The position numbers and the translations under genes are program-made. A DNA stretch of 64,000 nt from Maratus speciosus. Its lineage: Eukaryota; Arthropoda; Arachnida; Araneae; Salticidae. Each line of letters begins with the position of its first letter. The first letter of the stretch is position 1. Below the pieces are notes generated by a model, which saw only the letters and a list, made by a program, of their open reading frames with translations, did no database searches and was not told the DNA's origin. Below are positions 23,018-34,368 of the stretch, piece by piece. The stretch covers positions 443,970,619 to 444,034,618 of the forward strand of contig OZ010786.1 of NCBI GenBank assembly GCA_963932465.1, given 5' to 3'.

Positions 23018-24515
23018 CACCCATGTTCAAAATTGAGAGAATTTTCAGATTTGGTCGATTCTCTTCAGAACTACTGAACAGAGTTTAATGAAGTTATGTA
23101 TCTAAATAGGTTGTCACAATGCAACAAAAGTAAATATTTAACAGTTATAATGCGCTTGCATAATCGTGCGTAAGAATCAGCAGCGTCAGAAGGCATAAAA
23201 CAGAGCTTACAAAATTGGACCAAAAATGCTTTAATAAGGGGTAAGATCTCCTCTTACAGTTATACATCTCTCACAATGTGAACTGATACTGGAAATCATG
23301 CAGTTTATGGATCCTAAAGGCAGTTAGTCTCACTCCTCTAGCAACGTTGTTTTCAGACCTAGGGTGGTTCACTGCGGTGGCAAGCGAGTTCCAATTTTAT
23401 TCTCCAGTGCGTATCATACATGTTCTATATTGTTTAGGTATGGAGATCTGGCTAGCCAATCCATCAAGCTAATATCCTCCTGCAGAAATTAGTCGACCAG
23501 ATGATCTCTATCTGGGTGCGCGTTGTAGTCCATTAAAATGAAATCAGTGCCAACTGCATCTCTGAAAAGACGAACATAGGTTAACAAGATATCATCCCTA
23601 TACCTCACACCAGTCATAGAGCGTTTTGCAAACACAGAGTGGAGTGTACCCTCTTCCAACGTGATGCCTGCCCAAACCATCAAGCCGGTAAAAAAATAGT
23701 GGCCTTTTTCTCGGAAGTTGGTTGGCAGGTAGCGGATCCCTGGTTTCCTTGAGATGAAAGTACGTCGAGAATTTGTATTTAGCCTGAACAGAGACTCCCA
23801 GGTAATAGGACGGTCCCCCATTGATACCTTGTCCAAAGTCGATGATTTCTGCACCATGCTAACCTGGCTCTACCGTGTGCATAAGAGAGACGGACGCAAG
23901 GAGCTGGTCTTATCGCAACAGCTCTCTGTCATGTAACCTTCTGCAAACACTAACTCTTGAAACTCTATTGCCTGTTGCTGCCTAAATCTCACGAGAGAGC
24001 TGAGAACCTGTTGCACTCTTGATACCCCTTGCTGTAATGGACAAATAGCGACTTTCGTTAGCTTTCGTGGCTCTTGTACGACCTTGGCCAGGCTTTCTCT
24101 CTATAGATCCAGAGTCCTTACACTGTTTCCATAAGTTGGACTCCACGCCGGGCGTTACATTGAAGTCTCGAAGAATATACAGTTGAGACTGTCTGTTCCC
24201 AGTCTTTCCGCAGTTTGCCACCTCATTCCATCATCCGAAAGTTGATGGTTAATCATTTTTACTGTTTTTATTTCATTTTCATCGAATGTTGCAAAAGAAT
24301 ACCAAAATATTTAGCGAGTTGTACGAGCGAACAAAACGCGAAAATTGCCAAGTTCGCTTATAAAGCCTGTTTCTCTACCCGTACACACGTGTACGCTTGT
24401 ACGCATTCAACACTAAAGAGTTTCATCTTTGTTTCGTAACATTAGTTTTACTTTTCGTTCTGTACTTTTCTTAAACTCGACAAAATATGCAAATTCTCTT
24501 AATTTTGAACATGAG
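23018..24515 (-). mobile_element. Tc1-like element, ~1.5 kb, decayed
   Basis: The left end CACCCATGTTCAAAATTGAG and the reverse complement of the right end, CTCATGTTCAAAATTAAGAG, are TIRs, with TA outside both (23016-23017, 24516-24517). The size fits a full-length Tc1 element. The minus strand carries the whole transposase gene in broken form. Confidence 0.85.
23230..24235 (-). pseudogene. Tc1-type transposase pseudogene (DD34E-like)
   Basis: Read on the minus strand, the N-terminal HTH part (about 24221-23982, with SQLYILRDFNVTPG and KPGQGRTRATKANESRYLSI) is followed by a degenerate stretch. The DDE core lies at about 23857-23489, with SLFRLNTNSRRTF, LMVWAGITLEEGTLH, VRYRDDILLTYVRLFRDAVG and FILMDYNAHPDRDHLVD. 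A C-terminal piece has MDWLARSP-LN-IEHV, where the final catalytic Glu is still readable. Several stops and a frameshift break the gene, so no full protein can be made. The two longest pieces are 122 and 79 codons. Confidence 0.88.
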
Positions 24516-24517
24516 TA

Positions 24518-25352
24518 TAGATAATTTAAAACAAACGGAAACTTAAAATAAAAACACTAATTTTATAGTACATCTTCACAAATTAATTGGCATTAATTAA
24601 TAATAGAGTGCATATTTGTGGGGGTTTTTTTCTTTGTTGCTCCTTAAGTTCTTTTTCATCGATTTTTTTTATGATAAAACTGAAAACAGACATCAGAACA
24701 TTCCTTTTTTTTCCGATACTTGCAAGATTATAACCCAAAAGAAGGAGTTGGGATAAGTGACTTGGTTTCAAAACGTTTATAGAAAATCAATCACTACTTC
24801 ATATGTTCCACCTGTTAACTTCCCTTCTTTTTTATCGGATTGGGCTTAACTTTGGAACAGTCTGTACAGAAGTGATTTTCTTAAGGCATAGGACTATTCT
24901 GAAGCATTTAAAAACTATATTATCAGAAGTTCTCTTCTGAAGTCTCTTTAGAAGTTCTCTTAAGAAAATTAAGGAACATTAATGTAATATATTAAAATGA
25001 CACTGATTATGCCTTTATTCAATAACGGAAAATTAATAAAACTTTTAACAAATAAAACACCATAGTTTACAATAATATCCTTTGATTATTTTGCAGATGT
25101 CAGAATCCGTGGGAAAAATCGCTGGAATGTGCTATATCTGAAAAAAAAACAAAAAAAAAACATGCATCTTGCTTTATATTTTAAATCTATTTACCAGTAT
25201 ATTGTTATGAAAATTCACCTTTTGATGTGGTGAAAGGAAATCTCTAGATTAATAATTGACCACGCGATGTAAGAATATGTTTCATTCAGCTAATATTGAA
25301 CAATATTGACACGTTAATCACAATCATACGACAAAGTTTACTTAAGAAACTA
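24518..25352. other. Non-coding stretch, nothing recognised
   Basis: AT-rich DNA with a weak repeat of AGAAGTTCTCTTCTGAAGTC-type words near 24930-24965. No gene or element recognised. Confidence 0.35.
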
Positions 25353-25744
25353 CTTCACTCACATGAAAACAAACCTTCGCTAATGCTAATCCTATGGAAA
25401 AATTGTTTTTAAATATCTTGTTCGCATTTTAATATTTTTAAGTGATTCCTTTTGCATTGAATAGCTGCGGTTGATTGCAACAGACCCGTTTTTACTTTTT
25501 CGATTTTGTTTAAAGGTTTTTTTCTCTAGGATAGTTTCACTTTCGAAACCGGTTCAGAAAGTCAAAGTATCCTAATAAAAAAAACTGCAAGCAAAATCGA
25601 AACAATAATAAAATCTTTCTAGAGATCGACCATAGCTATCCAATGCAAAAAAAAACCATTTAGAAATATTGAAATGCGAACGAGATATTTAAAGCAATTT
25701 CTTCCATAGGATTAATATTAGCGGTGTGTTTCGAGTGAGCGAAG
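25353..25744. mobile_element. Palindromic MITE, about 390 bp
   Basis: CTTCACTCAC, 'GCTAATGCTAATCCTATGGA', 'AATATCT.GTTCGCATTT' and 'TTTTGCATTG.ATAGCT' in the left half all face their reverse complements in the right half. Arms are about 110 bp with a shorter central loop. No transposase. Target duplication not clear. Confidence 0.7.
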
Positions 25745-25755
25745 GAGCCCCTTAA

Positions 25756-25962
25756 CCCCTTTAGAGGCGGTGGAATATGTTATATCCCACCTGATTTTAA
25801 TTAAGATTTGCACAGTGAACTTTTAATTAAGTTATACTTTTATAGCTTTGCTGGAAAAAAAAAATCTGAAAAGTTGCTTTTCCTTACTTTGAAATAAACG
25901 ATTTCCTAATTTCCGGTGGGACTTCAACATTACTGAAACACAGTTGCTTGCCCCTCAAAGGG
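25756..25962. mobile_element. piggyBac-like MITE, 207 bp, TTAA flanked
   Basis: CCCCTTTAGAGGCGGTGG at the left faces GCCCCTCAAAGGG at the right, with TTAA on both sides (25752-25755, 25963-25966). Same size class as the element at 62754-62959. It begins only 11 bp after the preceding palindromic MITE. Confidence 0.82.
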
Positions 25963-25966
25963 TTAA

Positions 25967-26700
25967 CCAACGCAACATGATAATCTGAAAATGAAAATGT
26001 CAATCAAAACTTATGTGACTCAAATATTTCAAACAAGACATTCGCTAAACAGAGGTCTAAGAATACAAAGAACTGCTGAAATTTGCAATATTCTAGGCCA
26101 CTTCACTAACTCACACAATGTCAAGTAATTTTATTTATACACATTAAGTAAACCGAAAATAAGCTCATAATTATCGTTAATAATGTTTCCACAGTTTCCG
26201 TTTGATTTGTCCATTTTTCTTTTTAAATCACGGAAAATTCAGTATACAACTGAGCTAAAAATCTCTAATTTAATCAGTATAATCAAAAATTTAATCAATT
26301 TAATCAAAACTAATAGCGACTGTGATTACGCTAATTTTTGAGTTTTCCACGGAATTTTTTAATTATCCACTTTTCGAAATGTTTTTAAATATGCTTTTAA
26401 AAAATGACAGAAATTTTCAAAATCAAGTCGAAATAACTTGGAATTCTCCAATCTAAGGTGCAATAAACCCTGAAATTCTCCAATCTAAGTTGCGTGTTTT
26501 GATGGATATTTGCAATTACATAAGAATATTCAGCAACTGTGCTGTTGGATATTTAATTTTGGGCGAAGATTATTAAAAATGACCTTTGCTTTGCTAAGAG
26601 AATCTTGTGACATCAGTGCCGTTATTCAGGTAATGGGGACTATTTAAAATAATTCCGCTCTTATATGGCATAGAAGTTTAATTCTTCTATTTACAAAATA
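25967..26700. other. Non-coding stretch, small direct repeat only
   Basis: A short direct repeat of ATTCTCCAATCTAAG occurs near 26443 and 26477. Otherwise no gene or element recognised. Confidence 0.4.
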
Positions 26701-26992
26701 CCGTATAATACGCACTTTTAACTGTAAAAAATCACTTCATTTTTCCGTGTGCGTGTTATACGCCGAATATTAAATGGAAATATTCCATAGAAAAGAGAAT
26801 ATTCCATAGAAAATATTCCATATTTTTAGAGGAATTATTTTTTTCAATTAATTTTATATATCAATATAAACAAAGAAACTGACAATATATATTTTCTAAA
26901 GAACTTAATATTTCTTATCAGATAACATGAAAAGCTCGATATACTAGCCTTAATTTATATTTTCGGAAATTCCATCTGATTCTCCACCGTCG

Positions 26993-29257
26993 CACAGTGG
27001 AGTATTTGTCCCGAAATCTTGGCCAAAAATATTTTTCGATGAAAATATAGTTCGATTGGCTTGAAATTCTTAGATGTTATTGGGTATCACTATGGCATGT
27101 TTGGTATTGTAAATCAAGTCTATAGCCTTTACGGTTCATTTACAGAGACACCCAAAAGGATTCCCTTACATTATGGCCTATGGGGGAAAATCGTTTGCTC
27201 TGTATTTTAATGATATCACACTTTTAAACATGCTGAAATTTATATATATCACTAAGGTGTACTAAGGCCCTTATTGTAGAATATGGTGTGCATAGACTAT
27301 ATCGTTCATTTACAGGGACACACAAAAGAATATGGCTGAAGAATAAATTTAACTATTGAAGTCTATGACCAATAATTGCTGGAAGTGCGTTTGTAGTTGT
27401 GATAGGCGTTTTAAAACAGAACAATTTTTTTAAATATTACTTGGGATGTTGATACATTCTATAGATCATATACAGGGCTGCACAAATGTTCTCAAGTACA
27501 TTTCCGTTTATTCACGGAAATGGCTGAATGGACATTTTTAACTGTGCTGTGCGTTTCACTGAACTAACAATTAGCATACTATGAAGTATACATACAAATT
27601 CATAGCTTAGTTTAATATTTTATATCTTAAAAGCTGACGAAGTGTAAGCAAGGTTTTAACACTTCACATAATAATAAATATACATTTTATAAATATTTTG
27701 ACAATTAAGAAAAAAAAGAGTCATCATTTAAGAAGAGCACAAAGAAAAAAGAAGTTAAAAATAATTAAGTAGATATTTTAAAAAATACGAATAAATCACA
27801 TGTCCATTGGCTTAACATTACCGAAGGGAGTTTGGAATTTGAGCGATTTGTAACCTTAACTATTTACTGTTTTTAAGAGAAGAGTAATTGTTGATAGGTT
27901 TGTCTTATTCACTATTAATGTTTAATTAAATGTATTTAATTTTACTATATATAAAACTTATTTTTTACATTTAATAATGCTTATTACATTTAAATTGCAT
28001 TTAGTAATAATTATTGCATTTAATTTTTGTTTAATAGTGTTATATTTAATAGTAGGTTCAGTAAAGTGGAGTCTATATAGTATAGATTGCTAGTTTTTGA
28101 ATGTATTTAATATATTACCAGTTTCAAAATGATTCTTCAGAACTCTTCTTCATCTTCTTCATCACTCTCTTCTTGGCTTTTATCGGGACTACCATCAGAC
28201 CTTGCTGGAAGAAAAAGTTGTAGGATCTCGCTACTGTATGGCTTGCTCTTTTTACTTGATAAACGAAGTTATTAGGAAATATGAAGTTGCTTATTTTAAC
28301 GCACATTATAAAAGGAAAATTTTAATTAAATTTTCTTGGTGACGTTTGTCAGTTTTGTAATTAAAATTAGGTGTCCCTTTTTAAGGACACCGCCCTCGAA
28401 AGGGTTAATTCCCTCCTATCTCTCCTTATGTTACACACATGAGCCCCAAGAACTAATTAGGGAATCCTTTTTCAATAAATAAGTATATACAATTTGAAGG
28501 CGATCGGATATTTCTATCAAAAGACATCGAGTTGTGTGCGTATGTACGTACCTACATACGTACATACATACAGACAGAATATGTAGGTGCAAAAGCTCTC
28601 CGGTAATATCCTGTGAGCTGAAAACCTGAAATACGACAGTAAATATATAGTTCTTATCTCTTCAATTCGGTGGCCGCAAAACAGAGCATTTAAATAGTCA
28701 TCCCGAAAAAAAAATTATAAAAAAATTGCAACAATATGCGGCAGATTTTTTTGCAGAAATAGACACTCAAGACTATAACTAATACGATTATAATTCAAAC
28801 ATGACTGGGCAAAGCGCGGCATATATTTAAAAAGCTTTCGATATGTATAAATTAAAGCCAAAAACGCTTTAAAAATAACCCTTTTACACATTTAATATTT
28901 TTTTATTGCATTAAAAACTAAACTATTTAAATTAACACATAGTTTAACACTAAGCTCTGACCTTTGTTAAACACGTAAGCTGTGTTTAGTTTCAATTCAA
29001 CAATTCATTGAGCCACAAAAAAATTATATTTAAACATAACAACAATACCAAAAAACAACAAAAAACCACCTCCTCTCAGAAAGAAACTTCCTCTTCAGCT
29101 GAGGCCAGGAGTCACCGGATATAACTCAGGTTCCTAAAATAGACATAGATCGATGCACCAATTAGTTAGCTATTAAAAAATATGATTTTTACAATTGTTG
29201 ACGAAATTTTAATTTTCGCATTTTTGGCCTGGTTTTGGGGTCAAATACTCCACTGTG
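26993..29257. mobile_element. Transib-like element, 2265 bp, CGTCG target duplication
   Basis: The ends are CACAGTGGAGTATTTGTCCC on the left and, reverse-complemented, CACAGTGGAGTATTTGACCC on the right. A 5-bp duplication CGTCG lies at 26988-26992 and 29258-29262. Transib elements are known for CACWRTG-type ends that match the RAG recombination-signal heptamer and for GC-rich 5-bp duplications; both are seen here. TIR similarity continues for about 40 bp. I find no RAG1-core-like transposase, so this copy is non-autonomous. Internal features are diverged repeats around 27100-27500 and a GTAC/CATA microsatellite near 28535-28575. Confidence 0.82.
28535..28577. repeat. TACG/TACA microsatellite
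   Basis: ATGTACGTACCTACATACG followed by TACATACATACAGACAG. Simple repeat inside the Transib-like element. Confidence 0.75.
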
Positions 29258-30989
29258 CGTCGCTTTTATGTATTTTATCCCCACTGTCGTTTTCAGCTTG
29301 CCATAACAGCCATTCTCTGTACCGTCCAGTTCATTTTATTTTCCACATTTTTAAAGTGATTTAATAATTATTTCCAGTTAGGTTCATTCGCATTAGACAC
29401 ATTTCGCATATTTCCTCTTTTCGTACATGTTTTTTTCTCCTTTTATCAACCATGTGTTCCATGTTCCATTGTGCGTCTTAAACTTTCTTCAAAATGTTTG
29501 TTTATGGAGGCATATAATGGTTGAACTCGAAGTCAGCCCACCTGAAATTACTGCCAAATCTGTATTAGATTTGTTTATTCTTTTTTTTTTTAGATACAGT
29601 CTGTTATATGGGGTTTAAGCACATCCCAAACTAAGAGACTTTCTATTTTTCTTAAGGTACGTGCCTAAAATCGCTGTTTTCGCAAAAAAAATTCAATTTG
29701 TTATTAATATTTTAAATTAAAGTTCAAACATTTAGGATTCCAAAAAATGCCTTACTTTTGGTTCAGCGTTAATTAGAAGAAAAGTTATAACTCAAAATAT
29801 AAACCGGAAATGAACATTCTGGAACCGGGAGTGAACGTTTAAAGAGCCACAAAAAGTAAACAATACATTTTAATACACAAATATATAATATATAATTTTT
29901 ACATAAATATATAAACACCTACAAATAGGGTTGATTTTAAAGTTGTAAGCCTTAAACATAATTTTTTGTGCTATATCAAAATCTTAATTTGCGTTTATTG
30001 GAAACTGCGTTTTTTATTGTGCACGTTTACGAGAAACCACATTTCTTAAACAGTTTTAAGATTTTGAAATAAAATTTTGTAACAAGGTTCTGTTCACCTA
30101 TTGGTATGCTATGAAGCAAAATATAGCTTGTAAGTTTGTTTATATAAGGGCTATTTTTATTGAAAAATACAATTTTTTTTTACAAAAATCGTGCTTTGTA
30201 TACAAAATTTGGTATGTGTCAGTAAATTGAAGAGGTATTGCAAACCTTTTGCTTCATAACACAGGTAAGTGGTTTGCTAATATATTGTTGAAAAAAAAAG
30301 TTAAACATATTGAATAGATTTCGTTATAGAAGGTTTGGCATATAAACGCAATTCTTTTCTAAAATTTGACTAAAGATTGCCTAAATTTGAAAAGTTAATT
30401 AAAATTCCATTAAAAAGTTATATTAATTCACAGTTTTAATCCCTGTTTTAATTTAAAATACACGTGTTTAATAAAAATTTCATATTTTTCAAAAGAAAAG
30501 GGCCCCAAAAGTAGACGCATTCCTTAAAGCTCCTGGGCGCTTTTCCCAAACATTACGTATCCATAATTTTAAACTATTTTTTGTCCAACCAGCCTTTCTC
30601 ATGTACAAGAAGAAAGATTCCATTTGGAAAATTACCAATTGGCTTGTTTTTCGTTTGAAAAATATCATTGGTTTTAATTTCGCGAAGATGAGGAGAAAGG
30701 AAGTTTCAGCACATAACAGACAGGCCCTGTCTCAAACCAGAATTTTGTTTTCCGGTTATTTAGATTCCAAAGAATAGGAACTGAGCTGGTCGAAAACGAT
30801 CGCCTTCGCATATCGCAAAGAAAAAACACATTAGCTGAAGTGTGGGAAACCTAGTATTTCTCGTTTGTTTTCGTGGGGAAAACTAGATGCGTGTTATACA
30901 GTGATATATACTTAAAATAAAAATATATGCTCTCACATTACTGATGCATGTTATACGCAAGGGCTTGTTATACACCGGAATATACAGTA

Positions 30990-31859
30990 TGTGAAAAACC
31001 ATAAATATTGTTGCCAAGTTTGTCATTAAGGACGAACTTAATATCAGCCACTACTGTCATTTTTATTAATTACTAAAAAACGATTTTAAAACTTCTTTTA
31101 CAAGAACAGTAGAAAGTGTGTGAAAAAGCTGTTATTAGCATTTTTCTCAACAAAAAAATTACTATTTTATAAACGTATCAAATTGCTGAAAAAATTTTCG
31201 AGGAGTAGCTGTTCATTATTCATGTTTTGTGCATATTCGAATTCTTTTCGGTGGTCCAGAAAAATAAATAAATAAATACAGAAATAAACAATAGTTCTGC
31301 CAGACTGCACCATGTGATATGTACTAAAATTTAGTTCAGCTGAGAAAAGCACTTCAAAAAATGAGAGACGTCGTAGTATAAATTCAAAAATAGTAATTTA
31401 GAAAAATGTCTTTTTCCGCAGCGCTCTGTATCAAAGTACAATTTATACAACACATATCACATCGCTACATTTGTTAAAACTTTTCTACTTGATAGCACTT
31501 TGGATAGCGCTTTTGATAGATGCTTTAATATTTAAAAAATAAATATCATTGCACCGTTAAATATATAAATGCATTTTTATTCTAATAAAGATTATTTGAA
31601 TTTTTTTTTAAATAAATATCTTTGAGTGCCATTTTTAAATCATCTTCATATTTTGTTCAAATTATAAATTAGTAATTAGATATTATAAAATATTTTTTAT
31701 GAAGTTAAATTATCAAAGGATTATAATCTTAAATCTATTCCAATACCGGGGGAGAAAAATATCATTACTATTTATTTAATAATGGAAATGTATTTTTATT
31801 AATTTCATTATTATTTCTACTCTTTTATTAAACAAAACTTATTTTTTTGTAAGTAAATT
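30990..31859. other. Non-coding AT-rich stretch
   Basis: I see no gene, RNA or structured repeat here. Confidence 0.35.
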
Positions 31860-32200
31860 TATAATTAAATTTACCTCACTTCTTCATCTGCTAAAATTTA
31901 AAAATTATTTACACAGATGTCTTTCCAATAACAGTATGTCATTTTATTATTTTTAGAACCTAATTATAATTAAATAATCTAAATTAAGGCTTTTCCATTG
32001 GCAAAATGCAGGAAATTAATTGCCAGCTGTAGTTTATGATCAGAACTGTGTCTGGTTTATAACAACAATTGAGTTTGTGCGCCGAATCACGCTTGCCAAA
32101 GTATGCCAACTGGCTCTGAAACTGCTACTACGCAATATTTTAAACACTAAATAGTGGTAAATATAAATCAAAACTGAAGAATGTAATGTATTTTTTTTTT
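31860..32200 (+). repeat. Dispersed repeat family R2, copy 2
   Basis: Diverged match to 3480-3830 and 40300-40690: CTTCATCTGCTAAAATT, 'ATTTTTAGAACCTAATTATAA', 'TTTATAACAACAATTGAGTTT', 'CGAATCACGCTTGCCAAA' and 'AATATTTTAAACA' align in the same order with the 40-kb copy. Confidence 0.6.
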
Positions 32201-32879
32201 CTTTTATCATTTGATAATTTAGTAATATTTAAATTACGGCAACTTGTTGAGAAATTGTTTTAGAAATCTTGGAAAGATTTTTTTTTCTGTTGCTATACGT
32301 TAAGAATGAAACAGATCAAAATTTATAATTTCTTTAATTTATTCAATGATCGGCAATTTTTGTTAAGAGTAAATGGCAAATTTTCACTAATCGACGACCA
32401 CACCAATTTTATGTACGGTAAAGAATTTATTATTATTATTTTTATTATTAACTACATGAATTGCAATTATGAAATTAAGCATGATTTTTAAGATTAACAT
32501 TGTATGTTTATAAAGGGGTGTGTCTAAAAACTCTTTTTTGCTTTTATTTTATTCATTATTTTATTATTTTTAAAATGGCGATTACCAAATTATATATTTA
32601 TATAACAGCAGCTGGATATCAGTCGAATCTAGGTTGGTTATTTAGGTTTCAAACATAATTGAGCAAGTTTTAGTTACTTTTGAAATAATTTTTAACACGA
32701 AAAAAAATCACTTTTAATCTCTAGTAAATTTCAGTTATAGTTCCTCAGCAAGAAAGATTCAGAGTTACGTTTAGCAACATTTAAAACATAAATCGTTGAA
32801 AAAATATATCATTTTCATAAATTTAACTATTATTTTCAAATAAAAAGTATGCATTTTTACTTACCCATCATATGTAGTT
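32201..32879. other. Non-coding AT-rich stretch
   Basis: A 61-codon open frame near 32306-32491 is AT-rich with no recognisable motif and I do not call it a gene. Nothing else recognised. Confidence 0.35.
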
Positions 32880-32899
32880 TAAGGTAAGTCTTGTAATAG

Positions 32900-33320
32900 T
32901 TTTAAAAATAAAATAAAAAAATTGACGGATTTACACGTTTCAGACACTGGAGATTCTGAAAAACATATAAAAATATGTTTTAGAAAAAAAAATTTGCCGT
33001 CCGTCTAGGTGTGTGTGTGCCTGTAAATGCTCTATCTCCCGAACAAATTGAGATAGAGGCTTGAAATTATGTGTGTACTTAGGAAGTAATAATGGAAAGA
33101 CCACTATTGAATATCAGTAATCTCGATTATCAGGAACTATTTTTTTCGTACTCTCGAAGTATTCGTTCTGATAAAAGGTATACAAAAATTTTCGAAATTG
33201 TTTATTTAAGGGAGTGAATATAAAAGACAATGAAAAAACATAAATTTTTTATAAAGAATGAAGTCGATCGGATAATTAGTTGCCGAGATATTTGTAATCC
33301 TATTTTTCACACTCTTCGAT
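32900..33320 (+). repeat. Partial, worn relative of the Helentron-like family
   Basis: GACGGATTTACACGTTTCAG, a GTCCGTCTAGGTGTG stretch and 'GCTCTATCTCCCGAAC' follow the order of the left part of the copies at 40956, 49000 and 61062. The terminal ACTTTCTTCTATC and the CTAG end are not seen. Confidence 0.4.
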
Positions 33321-33456
33321 TTTTCATGACCCTGTATTTCATTCAAATTTCAATTCAAAGATATATTTGAAATGAGACGCTTAATCCGACGCAGTAAACT
33401 GTTACTTAATATGATTATAATTTTTCGAGTTATAAGCATGTTTCTTTTACGCAATT

Positions 33457-33800
33457 CGGTACTACTCGATTATCCCGCCGACCAAAAAACTATTGCCAAA
33501 CTATAAGATTAAATGCCAATAATGGCTAATCGTAAATGTGAAGCATTTAATGCATCTCCATACCTATAAGAGGAGTTACCATAAGGAGGACCCGGTTTTG
33601 TCGCCGAATGCCGCCAAGTTTGTCGCCAACTCGGCGATATATCGCCAAATTTGGCGACCAAAATTAGTCGTCAAAAGTGACGTCAAATTGGCGGTATCTC
33701 TAATATTTCGCCAAATTCCCATAGACTTCCATTGTAAACCAATAGTGTTTACTTGCTTACAGAAAATCAACTAATTGGGATATTTTAATGCAACAAAAAG
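33457..33800. repeat. Repeat R3 fragment with a GGCGATATATCGCC palindrome
   Basis: CGGTACTACTCGATTATCC and TAAGATTAAATGCCAATAAT at 33457-33540 match the left part of the MITE at 63562. A region rich in TGGCGA and TCGCCA words follows, centred on the perfect palindrome GGCGATATATCGCC (33633-33646). The overlapping open frames on both strands are a consequence of the inverted repeats. Confidence 0.55.
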
Positions 33801-33952
33801 TAATATTAGCTTAAGGGATTATATTAATTATATTTAAGGGAGTCCAAGTAAATTAAAGTATGAATAAAGTAACATGATACAATGCTTAGCATGTATCACA
33901 TGTTTTATTTTCATATTTTATATTATGTATATCCATGATGGGTAAGTATTAC

Positions 33953-34258
33953 TGTTACGTAATGACTAACTTTATCTTTCATCCATGTATCAGTCACCTG
34001 CATAATTATTTAACCGGTTGTAATTGCATTGTTTCAATATCTGGCAACAGTTGGTTTTGTTTTTTTCTAGAGAAAAGTTTATAAAATAAAGTAATGTGAA
34101 ATATATGGCTCTTCTGTCATTGAATTTTAGTTAGAAATATATTCGCTTTAACAATAAGAAATGTTATTGAGGGCAGTTTTAATAGCTTATAGATATTTTA
34201 ATACTTAACTTTTAGGGATTCATTTAGTTAAGAGATTTATTTACATTGGAATCCAACA
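33953..34258 (+). repeat. 5' LTR (306 bp)
   Basis: It starts TGTTACGTAATGAC and ends GGAATCCAACA. It contains a TATA-like word TATAAAAT (34080-34087) overlapping AATAAA (34085-34090), so promoter and polyadenylation signals are both present. By eye it is identical to the 3' LTR. Confidence 0.93.
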
Positions 34259-34260
34259 TA

Positions 34261-34278
34261 TGGCGTCCGCTGACAAGA
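34261..34278 (+). promoter_or_regulatory. Probable primer-binding site
   Basis: TGGCGTCCGCTGACAAGA begins two bases after the LTR. Starting with TGG, complementary to a tRNA CCA end, is typical. I cannot name the tRNA from memory. A splice-donor-like GTAAGT follows at 34288-34293. Confidence 0.6.
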
Positions 34279-34368
34279 CTGGAATCTGTAAGTAGAATTT
34301 TATTTGAACTGCTCAAGTGAGAATTATTATTATTGTTGAATAAAAAATTATTGTTGATGTTGAATAAT

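Larger units (their letters stand above)
26701..30987. mobile_element. Possible outer TA-flanked element around the Transib-like insertion
   Basis: CCGTATAATACGC near the left and the reverse complement of the right end, CTGTATATTCCGGTGTATAAC, are weakly similar and lie next to TA on each side. GCGTGTTATAC words recur near both ends (26752, 30890), and the left end folds into a hairpin. The Transib-like element would be nested within it. The rest of the interior (29263-30987) has no recognisable coding sequence. This is a weak call. Confidence 0.35.

Noticed and set aside
33538..33774. Overlapping 78- and 64-codon frames on both strands
   Set aside because: Both arise from inverted TCGCCA/TGGCGA words. 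No known motif.
34333..34368. Upstream TTG-started extension of the Gag ORF
   Set aside because: TTG is an unlikely start in a eukaryote. The ATG at 34369 has a good context and starts MDALKSARRQ.
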